Shown piece by piece: positions 6,769 to 12,167 of a stretch of DNA of 25,676 bases. This DNA is from a virus. Positions within the stretch are counted from its first letter, which is position 1. Each line of letters starts with the position of its first letter. Below the pieces are notes generated by a model that made no database searches, was not told the DNA's origin, and saw nothing but the letters and a program-made list of their open reading frames with translations. A program made the translations under genes and the position numbers. The stretch spans positions 1-25,676 of the IMG/VR virus record IMGVR_UViG_3300044904_000025. One strand, given 5' to 3'.

Positions 6769-6896
6769 CCGCTCTCGATATCCTCGCCGGCCTTGTGCTC
6801 GCCGTGCTCGTGCTCCTGGCGATCCGGCCGAGGGCGTGGGATCCGCAGCTGAAGAAGCCGCACGACTGGACGAAAGGGGAAGACGACGATGTCTGA
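6765..6896 (+). CDS. Small single-span membrane protein (43 aa)
   Basis: GTG at 6765 overlaps the upstream TGA and is preceded by GAAGGAGG. The 43-residue product has one hydrophobic helix (about 4-21, LDILAGLVLAVLVLLAI), then a basic-to-acidic soluble tail (RPRAWDPQLKKPHDW ... EDDDV). The positive residues after the span predict an N-out, C-in topology. Function unknown. It is the second of four tiny membrane proteins between 5099 and 7252. Confidence 0.55.
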   Translation: MTALDILAGLVLAVLVLLAIRPRAWDPQLKKPHDWTKGEDDDV

Positions 6897-7086
6897 GCGC
6901 CGGATTCTGGTCTGTGATCGCTGTCAACGCGCCGCGCTGCGCGTAGTGGAGATCGGTGAGGACGCGCTCTGCCCTCGCTGCGCGCTGGCAGTGGTTGATG
7001 ATGCAATTCGCGTTGGCGACGTGGTGGCAATCGAGATGCGGCGCCTGCAGGATGTGACGCCGGTACTGATGAGGGTACGCCGTTGA
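6889..7086 (+). CDS. Small zinc-ribbon protein
   Basis: A 65-residue protein with C9-x2-C12 and C28-x2-C31 framing a beta-hairpin-like segment (RAALRVVEIGEDAL): a classic zinc-ribbon knuckle pair. The rest is a short basic C-terminus (MRRLQDVTPVLMRVRR). ATG at 6889 overlaps the preceding gene by 8 bp, and the final TGA overlaps a TTG that opens the next tiny gene. Zinc ribbons of this size may bind nucleic acid or a host protein; the partner is unknown. Confidence 0.65.
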   Translation: MSERRILVCDRCQRAALRVVEIGEDALCPRCALAVVDDAIRVGDVVAIEMRRLQDVTPVLMRVRR

Positions 7087-7166
7087 CCACGTTCGGGGCA
7101 CTACTCTGCGGGCTCGGCTTGTGGCTCGGCGGCTTTCTAATTGGGCTGTCAAGGCGACGCCGATGA
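7083..7166 (+). CDS. Possible tiny membrane protein (27 aa, TTG start)
   Basis: A TTG overlapping the zinc-ribbon stop opens a 27-residue frame that is nearly all hydrophobic (FGALLCGLGLWLGG then FLIGL) and ends in SRRRR, a clear membrane span with a basic cytoplasmic anchor. Its TGA overlaps the ATG of the next small frame. The composition and double overlap argue that it is real; the TTG start and the lack of a strong ribosome site argue for caution. Confidence 0.4.
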   Translation: MTTFGALLCGLGLWLGGFLIGLSRRRR

Positions 7167-7252
7167 GTGCCGCCGCATGGCTACTGATTGGCGTTCTGCT
7201 GGTAATTGCGGTTGCTACTCTCGCGGAAATGTCACAATGGGGGCACAAGTGA
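7163..7252 (+). CDS. Possible tiny membrane protein (29 aa)
   Basis: ATG at 7163 overlaps the previous TGA. The product (opening MSAAAWLLIGVLLVIAVATL) is a single hydrophobic helix followed by AEMSQWGHK. Its stop overlaps a GTG that can start the next gene. It forms a coupled pair with the 27-residue frame just upstream, which might indicate a two-component membrane factor; that is inference only. Confidence 0.42.
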   Translation: MSAAAWLLIGVLLVIAVATLAEMSQWGHK

Positions 7253-7746
7253 TTGAACAAGAGACGGTTGTAGAACTGGTGAGCGGCGCCCTTGTCTATC
7301 GCGCCCTGCGCAAGTACGCCCGCAGCATGGCAACAGCGGGCAGCCAGCTTGGGCAGGTCGGTGTGGGGCACGCGAGCAGCGCCGCCCTTGGCGCCGCCGC
7401 AACGGTCGCACAGAAGTTGCAGCGTTCGCCTGTAGTTGAGCGCGTTTTGTGGCTCCAAGAAGCGGGCGACGTGATTCGCAACGTGATTGCGCCCGCAGTC
7501 GCGCGTGGCTCCGAGCCCGAGTTGACCTGCGAGCGCGCGGAAGTGCTCGACGTGATGTTCGAGTTCGCGTGCAAGACGCGCAACGGCTGGCAGTTCGACG
7601 CCAAGGGTCCGATCAAGGAAGCGAGACGGTTGGAACACAGCGAATGCTACAGGGAACAGTTCTCCTTGCTGGTGTTCGAGTTATCGGAGGCGTGTGCGGA
7701 GGATGCGGCGTTTCGGGCGTGGGTTGAAGGGACACAATCGCAGTAA
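7249..7746 (+). CDS. Helical protein of unknown function
   Basis: About 165 residues, alpha-helical, with hydrophobic stretches too short or too polar for membrane spans. A central part (RSPVVERVLWLQEAGDVIR) and the C-terminal LEHSECYREQFSLLVFELSE look like packed helices. No family recognised. The GTG at 7249 continues the stop-overlap pattern and has GGGGG at a suitable distance; an in-frame ATG at 7237 is the alternative and would add four residues. A 29-bp gap separates it from the next gene, the first real break in the operon. Confidence 0.6.
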   Translation: MIEQETVVELVSGALVYRALRKYARSMATAGSQLGQVGVGHASSAALGAAATVAQKLQRSPVVERVLWLQEAGDVIRNVIAPAVARGSEPELTCERAEVLDVMFEFACKTRNGWQFDAKGPIKEARRLEHSECYREQFSLLVFELSEACAEDAAFRAWVEGTQSQ

Positions 7747-7775
7747 ACGTGCGGTGTACGAAAGGGAGGAACGAC

Positions 7776-8552
7776 ATGGCGGTAGGAAAGAAGCAAGAGA
7801 AGTCCGAAATCAGCGTTGTCGAGATCGCGCAGGGGAGCATCAAGTTTTGTCTCCTCGGGCGCACGCCGTTCTTTTGTAACCGGATGAGTGAGAAGGCGCG
7901 TTTCGAATTGCTCTTCCCGAAGGGGAAGAAGAACGCCGCCGAGAAGGCGTCCTCGCTCAAGCACGAACCGATCAAGGAGTTCAGGGACAGCGCCTACGTC
8001 ACCACGAACGACGATCAACCGACGCGCGTTCTCATGCTCGCGGCTGCGTTCAAGCGGGCGCTCGAAAGCTGCGCGCTCGATATGCCCGGCGACGCGAAAA
8101 AGGCGCAGATTGGTCGCCTCACGTGGGCCGAAGGCACCTACGTCAATATGTACGGCATCCCACAACTGTCAATGGCAGTGGTCCGCAACAAGGATATGAA
8201 CCGCACACCGGACATCCGCTCGCGCGCCGCGTTGCCGGAGTGGGCGTGCCGCGTCGAGATTTCGTTCGTCAAGCCGATTTTGCGGGAGCAGACGGTTGCA
8301 AACCTTCTCGCGGCCGCCGGCATGATGCGCGGGGTTGGCGACTGGCGCGTCGAGAAGGGCGCGGGAAACAACGGGCAGTTTACGCTCGTGGACGAAGACA
8401 ATGCGGACTTCAGGCGGATTATCAAGACCGGTGGGATCAAGGCGCAGGATGCAGCGTTCGCAGATCCGATGCCGTTCGACAAGGAAACCGAGGATCTCTT
8501 CGAGTGGTTCAAGGGAGAGACTGGTCGGCGCGGGTTCAAGGCGGTTGCATGA
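7776..8552 (+). CDS. Conserved phage protein of unknown function
   Basis: A 258-residue protein with a strong AAAGGGAGGA ribosome site ahead of ATG 7776. Its pattern is one I recognise from many phages and prophages: an opening strand followed by LLGRTPFFCNRMSEKAR, then an EFRDSAYV segment, a long helix LMLAAAFKRALESCAL, a central strand block with RAALPEWACRVEISFVKPIL, and near the end LLAAAGMMRGVGDWRVEKG leading into GQF. The alternating strands and the glycine-rich GVGDWR loop suggest a compact alpha/beta fold. I cannot name a function. It is coupled (ATGA) to the next gene, which also belongs to a conserved phage family, so the two probably work together. Confidence 0.7.
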   Translation: MAVGKKQEKSEISVVEIAQGSIKFCLLGRTPFFCNRMSEKARFELLFPKGKKNAAEKASSLKHEPIKEFRDSAYVTTNDDQPTRVLMLAAAFKRALESCALDMPGDAKKAQIGRLTWAEGTYVNMYGIPQLSMAVVRNKDMNRTPDIRSRAALPEWACRVEISFVKPILREQTVANLLAAAGMMRGVGDWRVEKGAGNNGQFTLVDEDNADFRRIIKTGGIKAQDAAFADPMPFDKETEDLFEWFKGETGRRGFKAVA

Positions 8553-9034
8553 TTACCAACGAGGTAGTGCGCGATGCGCTGGCGAAGTTGGAAGAGGACG
8601 GCGGGACGTTGACGCCGCAATCCGTGGTCGAGGCCGCAAAGAGTCCGCGCCATCCCCTGCACGCCTGTTTCGAGTGGGATGATTCGGTTGCGGCACACAC
8701 ATGGCGAATCGAGCAGGCGCGCGGTCTGATTCGGAGCGTCAAACTCGTGATAACTGTTGATCGCGTTGAGTTTTCCACCGTTCACTACGTTCGTGATCCC
8801 AGGGTACCGAGCGAGGATCAGGGTTACGTCGGGATTCCAAACGCACAAGGTGACGCTGACCTAGCGCAGCAGATCATCCGGCAAGAGTTCTCGCGCGCCG
8901 ACGCGGCGTTGCGTCGTGCCCAAGACGTTGCAAAGGCACTTGGCGTAGAGCGCGTCTTGGACAAGGCGAGAAAGCGTCTTGCGCGTTCGGTTGGCGAGTT
9001 CGAAAGAGAAGTCGGGCAACAGGCGAGAGCGTAG
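8549..9034 (+). CDS. Conserved phage protein (LTPQSVVEAAK family), unknown function
   Basis: A 161-residue protein whose N-terminal half follows a pattern common in phages: LEEDGGTLTPQSVVEAAKSP, then HPLHACFEWDDSVAAHTWRI and EQARGLIRSVKL. A strand segment with TVDRVEFSTVHYVRD follows, and the C-terminal third (about 105-155) is a charged coiled-coil helix. No catalytic motif is evident. ATG at 8549 overlaps the upstream TGA. It is the last gene before the non-coding repeat tract, and hence the probable end of the early/middle operon. Confidence 0.72.
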   Translation: MITNEVVRDALAKLEEDGGTLTPQSVVEAAKSPRHPLHACFEWDDSVAAHTWRIEQARGLIRSVKLVITVDRVEFSTVHYVRDPRVPSEDQGYVGIPNAQGDADLAQQIIRQEFSRADAALRRAQDVAKALGVERVLDKARKRLARSVGEFEREVGQQARA

Positions 9035-9047
9035 GGTGAAGTGACAA

Positions 9048-9382
9048 GGCATGACATGGCGAGGTCTGGACTGGCCGGGCAAGGCCGGGTCTGGCGTGGT
9101 GTGGCAAGGCAGGCGCGGCAGGGTGGGGTACGACACGACAGGGCGGGGCTGGGTCCGGTGCGGTTTGGTATGGCTAGGTTCGGTGCGGCAGGTGTGGCGC
9201 GGTAGGCATGGATGGGTCTGGCATGGCGCGGTTGGGCAGGGAGTGGCATGGCAGGCGAGGCGAGGCCTGGTCAGACACGGTCGGGCGCGGCTGGGCAAGG
9301 CCTGGTATGGCAAGGCAGGCAAGGAATGGAACGATTTGGTGGGGCGAGATTTGGCTCGGCCAGGCATGGAATGATCTGGCAC
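9048..9382 (+). repeat. 68-unit degenerate GGYNN pentamer tract
   Basis: Written as consecutive units, this stretch reads GGCAT GACAT GGCGA and so on without a break for 68 units. Position 1 is always G and position 2 almost always G (otherwise A). Position 3 is C or T in all but a few units; positions 4-5 are free. Sixty-three units are 5 nt long and five are 4 nt long (starting at 9108, 9187, 9201, 9250 and 9314), each GGCA or GGTA; no 6-nt unit occurs. G far exceeds C (30 against 14 in 9061-9120). The last unit ends one base before a promoter -35 box. Frames that stay open across it on either strand are by-products of the periodicity. Confidence 0.9.
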
Positions 9383-9411
9383 TTGACAAACAGAAATGTG
9401 TGCTGTACATT
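9383..9411 (+). promoter_or_regulatory. Sigma70-type promoter
   Basis: A perfect TTGACA at 9383-9388, a 17-bp spacer and TACATT at 9406-9411 (4 of 6 matches to TATAAT) with TG just before it. Transcription would begin near 9418. It is the only good promoter I see in the window and lies ahead of the HNH-terminase-head operon, so it is the best candidate for the late promoter. No UP element: the GGYNN tract directly abuts the -35 box. Confidence 0.75.
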
Positions 9412-9417
9412 GTGTTC

Positions 9418-9466
9418 AAGAGAGCGACAGCTCTCGAAAGACCTCGAGCAATCGAGGTCTTTTTAT
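9418..9466 (+). ncRNA. Predicted two-hairpin mini-transcript / attenuator leader
   Basis: From the predicted start near 9418 to the terminator U-run, the RNA would be only about 48 nt. A first hairpin, GAGAGC/GCTCTC around GACA (9420-9435), sits at the 5' end, and the terminator hairpin follows after two bases. A weaker alternative pairing (9432-9437 with 9452-9457) would disrupt both. Either this is a free small RNA, or it is a leader that must be read through, by antitermination, to express the late genes. No family is recognised. Confidence 0.5.
9438..9464 (+). terminator. Intrinsic terminator immediately after the promoter
   Basis: Ten-base-pair stem AAGACCTCGA/TCGAGGTCTT with a GCAA tetraloop (9448-9451), running directly into a run of five T (9460-9464) and then ATT. 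A textbook Rho-independent terminator, oriented for + strand transcripts and lying only about 25-45 nt downstream of the promoter start site. Confidence 0.85.
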
Positions 9467-9477
9467 TGGAGTAGACA

Positions 9478-9807
9478 ACGCCATTCGCGCCGCTAAAAGC
9501 ATGCAGCGCCCCATCTTGTAGGAATCGAGTGGTGCGCGGGCGCTGTCCTGAGCATGCACAACAACAGACACACGAGTATTTCTCTGTGTACAATCGCGAG
9601 AGTCGCGTTGAACACGACCCACGCAACACACAACGATGGAAGAAGATGCGCGTGCGCTTCTTGCGTGACCATGTTATCTGCCAGCACTGCCATGATGCGT
9701 TCTCTGTTGCTGTCCATCACATAGACGGACAGGGCACAGACCCGGAACGTTGCTTTGAAGAGGACAATCTCATGGCAGTATGTGATCGGTGCCACCATGC
9801 GTTGTAA
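9478..9807 (+). CDS. HNH endonuclease with apparent ACG start
   Basis: HNH nuclease of the kind encoded beside cos and small terminase; in HK97 the HNH protein gp74 acts with terminase in DNA maturation. From 9478 the frame gives 109 residues: C9, C14, C23 and H26 form an N-terminal zinc knuckle (KACSAPSC ... GRCPEH) usual in this family. The HNH core follows: C68-x2-C71, VHHIDG (79-84), N97, and C102-x2-C105-HH. The codon at 9478 is ACG, where an ATG would be expected 6 nt after GGAG (9468-9471). The first conventional start is GTG 9529, which would remove half the N-terminal knuckle. The protein ends right after the last HH, where relatives usually continue. Codon use is less GC-biased than in the terminase genes. 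Confidence 0.75.
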   Translation, partial: TPFAPLKACSAPSCRNRVVRGRCPEHAQQQTHEYFSVYNRESRVEHDPRNTQRWKKMRVRFLRDHVICQHCHDAFSVAVHHIDGQGTDPERCFEEDNLMAVCDRCHHAL

Positions 9808-9927
9808 GTCCAACGGAATGACACAGATACCCCTAGGGGGGGCCAAAACCTTGGGCGACAGGCGTTCAGCAGCAGCGTGTGAGGTTCGTTTGAGCGCCCG
9901 TAAGTTGGGCATGGGTAGGGGTTAGCG
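9808..9927 (+). other. Probable cos region (HNH-terminase gap)
   Basis: A 120-bp non-coding gap between the HNH gene and small terminase. It contains the palindrome CCCCTAGGGG (9830-9839) within a longer run of seven G, then AAAACCTTGGGCGACAGGCG, and two TTGGGC copies (9852-9857 and 9905-9910). In HK97 the HNH gene and small terminase flank cos, so the cleavage site most likely lies here. The exact nicks cannot be read from sequence alone. Confidence 0.5.
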
Positions 9928-10389
9928 ATGAGGCCAGGACCGAAACCGACGCCGACGACGCTAAAACTCGTCAGAAACAACCCCGGCAAGCGGAAACTCC
10001 CGGAGAATGAGCCCCGCCTTCCAAGACAACTCCCGACGTGCCCGGAGAGGTTCGACGAAACCCGCCGGCGCGCCTGGTCGGACCTCGCGCAAGAGCTCCT
10101 CGGCATGGGTGTACTCACGGCCGCGGATGGCATCGCCCTTGAGTTGGCGGCCAGCCTCCTCGCACGATACCGAGAGGCTGATGAACACCTGCAGGCCGAG
10201 AAGCAAATCCTCACCTCGAAAGAGGGAGGCCTCTATCAATCGCCGTGGGGTGGGCTCTCCTCCAACCTTGAGAAGAAGCTCTGGAACGCCCTGGCCGCCT
10301 TCGGTATGTCGCCGGCCGACCGCTCGCGCGTCCAAGTGTCTGCGCCCCCGGCTGAGTCCGCCTACGAACAGGCAAGGAAAAAGAAATAG
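9928..10389 (+). CDS. terS: Terminase small subunit, P27 family
   Basis: A 153-residue protein beginning MRPGPKPTPTTLKLVRNNPG then KRKLPENEPRLP, the hallmark N-terminus of P27-type small terminases. A helical body follows (RRRAWSDLAQELLGMGVLTA, then DGIALELAASLLARYREADE), the conserved region before LYQSPWGGL and a C-terminal AAFGMSPADRSRV motif. It recognises the packaging site and directs the large subunit to it. ATG 9928 has a GGGG-type ribosome site about 8 nt upstream. Its TAG overlaps the large-subunit GTG by one base, so the two are co-translated. Confidence 0.93.
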   Translation: MRPGPKPTPTTLKLVRNNPGKRKLPENEPRLPRQLPTCPERFDETRRRAWSDLAQELLGMGVLTAADGIALELAASLLARYREADEHLQAEKQILTSKEGGLYQSPWGGLSSNLEKKLWNALAAFGMSPADRSRVQVSAPPAESAYEQARKKK

Positions 10390-12167
10390 TGACCGCTCTC
10401 AAGGGTTTCTCGGCCTCGCATCCCGCGGGCCGGTGGGAGAGGCGCGTCTTGGCTGGCAAGGAAGTCGTCTCTCACTACGTCCATCTCGCCGTTGAGCGCC
10501 AGCAGTACGACCTGCAGCACGGCGCCGAGCGGGGCCTCAAGTTCGAAAAAGAGAAGGTGGATCGGGTTATCACCTTCTTCCAGGATAACCTGCATCACTG
10601 GAAAGGCGAGTGGGCCGGTCAGATTGTTCACCTTGAAGACTGGCAGCAATGGATGCTCGGCGTTCTCTTCGGCTGGATTGGTGCGGACGGATACCGCCGC
10701 TTCCGTCGGTTGTGGATGGAAGTCGCCCGGAAGAACGGCAAGTCGTTCATCGCCGCCGGCATCGGTCTCTACCTCATGGACTTTGACAATGAGCCGGGCG
10801 CGGAGATTTTCGCAATAGCGACCAAGCGAGAGCAGGTTACGCGGTACATTTGGCGAGACGCCTGCCAAATGGTTGCGGCGTCGCCGGATCTCGCTCGTCG
10901 GATTCACCGCTTCCGCGCTAGCAACACCCTCGTCTGCGAGGAAACCGAAAGCTCGTTCCAGGCGCTCGGTTCGGACGCCTCCACCCTTGACGCGCTGAAC
11001 GTCCACGGCGGCCTACTCGACGAGGTACACGAGCACCCGACCCTGGAGATTCACGAGAAGATTGAAACCGGTATGGGCGCCCGGCGCCAGCCGATGCTCT
11101 GCCGCTTCACCACGGCCGGCGATGAGTCCCCGGGTTCGCCTTACGAACAACTCCACGAGTACGCCGCGAATGTTGTCGAGGGATTCCGTGAGAAGTTTGT
11201 GGACGACCGGGAGTTTGTGTTCCTGGCCTGCCTCGACGCTGACGACGATCCGTTCAATGAGGCGTGCTGGGCGAAGGCCAATCCGAACCTCGGCGTGAGC
11301 GTCAAGCTCGCGTTCCTCCGCGAGCAGGCCGTCAAGGCGAAGAATGAGCCGGCGTTCCTCCCAACCTTCCTCCGCTACCACTGCAATCGTCGCGCCCACG
11401 TCGACGCCGCGCCGATCCCGCTTGACCTGTGGGATGCATGCGAAGACCCGTCGCTACGTGACGACGACCTCGCCGGTAGGGACTGCTATGGCGGCCTTGA
11501 CCTCGCCACTACGACCGATCTTGCGGCACTCGGGCGCGTCTACCCTGAGATCCGCGCGGACGGCAGCGAGGGCATCGTCGTCAAGTGCGACGCATGGTGC
11601 CCGGATGAGGGTATCGACAAGCGCGCTCGGACCGACGGTGCACCCTACGCGGAGTGGGCGTCCCAGCACTGGCTAACGGCCACGGCGGGGAACATCATCG
11701 ACTACCGCTTCATCGAGGACACCCTCGGCGGCCTGGCGGCGAAGGTCGTGTTCCGCGACATCGGGTTCGACAAGGCGAAGGCGGCCGACGTCTGCATCCG
11801 GCTCGCCGACGCCGGACTCCCCCTGACCGAGTGCCCACAAGGTCCGCTCCACATGACGGCGCCCTTCAACCGTCTGCTCGACCTCGTGCGTTCCGGGCGC
11901 CTGCGGCATGACGGCAACCCGTTACTCCGCTGGTGCATTGGCAATCTGCGCGTCAAGGACGCCGCCGGCGGCCTCGTGCGGATCGTCAAGGCCAATCAGC
12001 GGGCGCGGATCGACGGCGCGGTCGGCATCCTGATGGCGCTCGCGCGTCTCATGTTGGCGACGCCGGAGGCCGGGAACTCGTACTCGGACGACTACGACAA
12101 GCCGCTGATTGTCCGGCGCGATGGGGGCGGCAGCTACGGCAAGGATTACAGCGAGGTCACCCCATGA
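10389..12167 (+). CDS. terL: Terminase large subunit (HK97-type)
   Basis: A 592-residue packaging motor and nuclease. The N-terminal ATPase has the variant Walker A VARKNGKS (112-119), typical of this terminase family, and the Walker B GGLLDEVHEH, with D211-E212. The C-terminal RNase H-like nuclease opens with YGGLDLATTTDL, where D371 is the expected first metal ligand; FRDIGFDKAKA and a terminal VGILMAL...Y segment follow in the usual order. Length and motif order are normal for the family. GTG start overlaps the small-subunit stop by one base. Its own stop overlaps the start of a membrane glycosyltransferase (ATGA), where the portal gene would normally be found. Confidence 0.96.
   Translation: MTALKGFSASHPAGRWERRVLAGKEVVSHYVHLAVERQQYDLQHGAERGLKFEKEKVDRVITFFQDNLHHWKGEWAGQIVHLEDWQQWMLGVLFGWIGADGYRRFRRLWMEVARKNGKSFIAAGIGLYLMDFDNEPGAEIFAIATKREQVTRYIWRDACQMVAASPDLARRIHRFRASNTLVCEETESSFQALGSDASTLDALNVHGGLLDEVHEHPTLEIHEKIETGMGARRQPMLCRFTTAGDESPGSPYEQLHEYAANVVEGFREKFVDDREFVFLACLDADDDPFNEACWAKANPNLGVSVKLAFLREQAVKAKNEPAFLPTFLRYHCNRRAHVDAAPIPLDLWDACEDPSLRDDDLAGRDCYGGLDLATTTDLAALGRVYPEIRADGSEGIVVKCDAWCPDEGIDKRARTDGAPYAEWASQHWLTATAGNIIDYRFIEDTLGGLAAKVVFRDIGFDKAKAADVCIRLADAGLPLTECPQGPLHMTAPFNRLLDLVRSGRLRHDGNPLLRWCIGNLRVKDAAGGLVRIVKANQRARIDGAVGILMALARLMLATPEAGNSYSDDYDKPLIVRRDGGGSYGKDYSEVTP

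Noticed and set aside
7237-7250. ATG 7237 as start of the 165-residue gene
   Set aside because: Possible, but its upstream ribosome site is weaker and it breaks the 4-bp overlap pattern; kept as an alternative to GTG 7249.
8861-9382. Long open frames across the repeat tract (Pro/Cys-rich on the minus strand, Gly/Trp-rich on the plus strand)
   Set aside because: They exist because a 5-nt repeat of GGYNN avoids stop codons in several frames. Composition is extreme, there is no ribosome site of note, and the phase slips would change the frame; treated as a DNA repeat, not a gene.
9420-9461. tRNA or CRISPR repeat reading of the paired hairpins
   Set aside because: Only two stems, no acceptor or anticodon arms, and no spaced identical repeats; promoter plus U-run fits a terminator leader instead.
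9501-9521. ATG at 9501 as HNH gene start or leader peptide
   Set aside because: It is in another frame and meets a TAG after six codons; it does not join the HNH frame.
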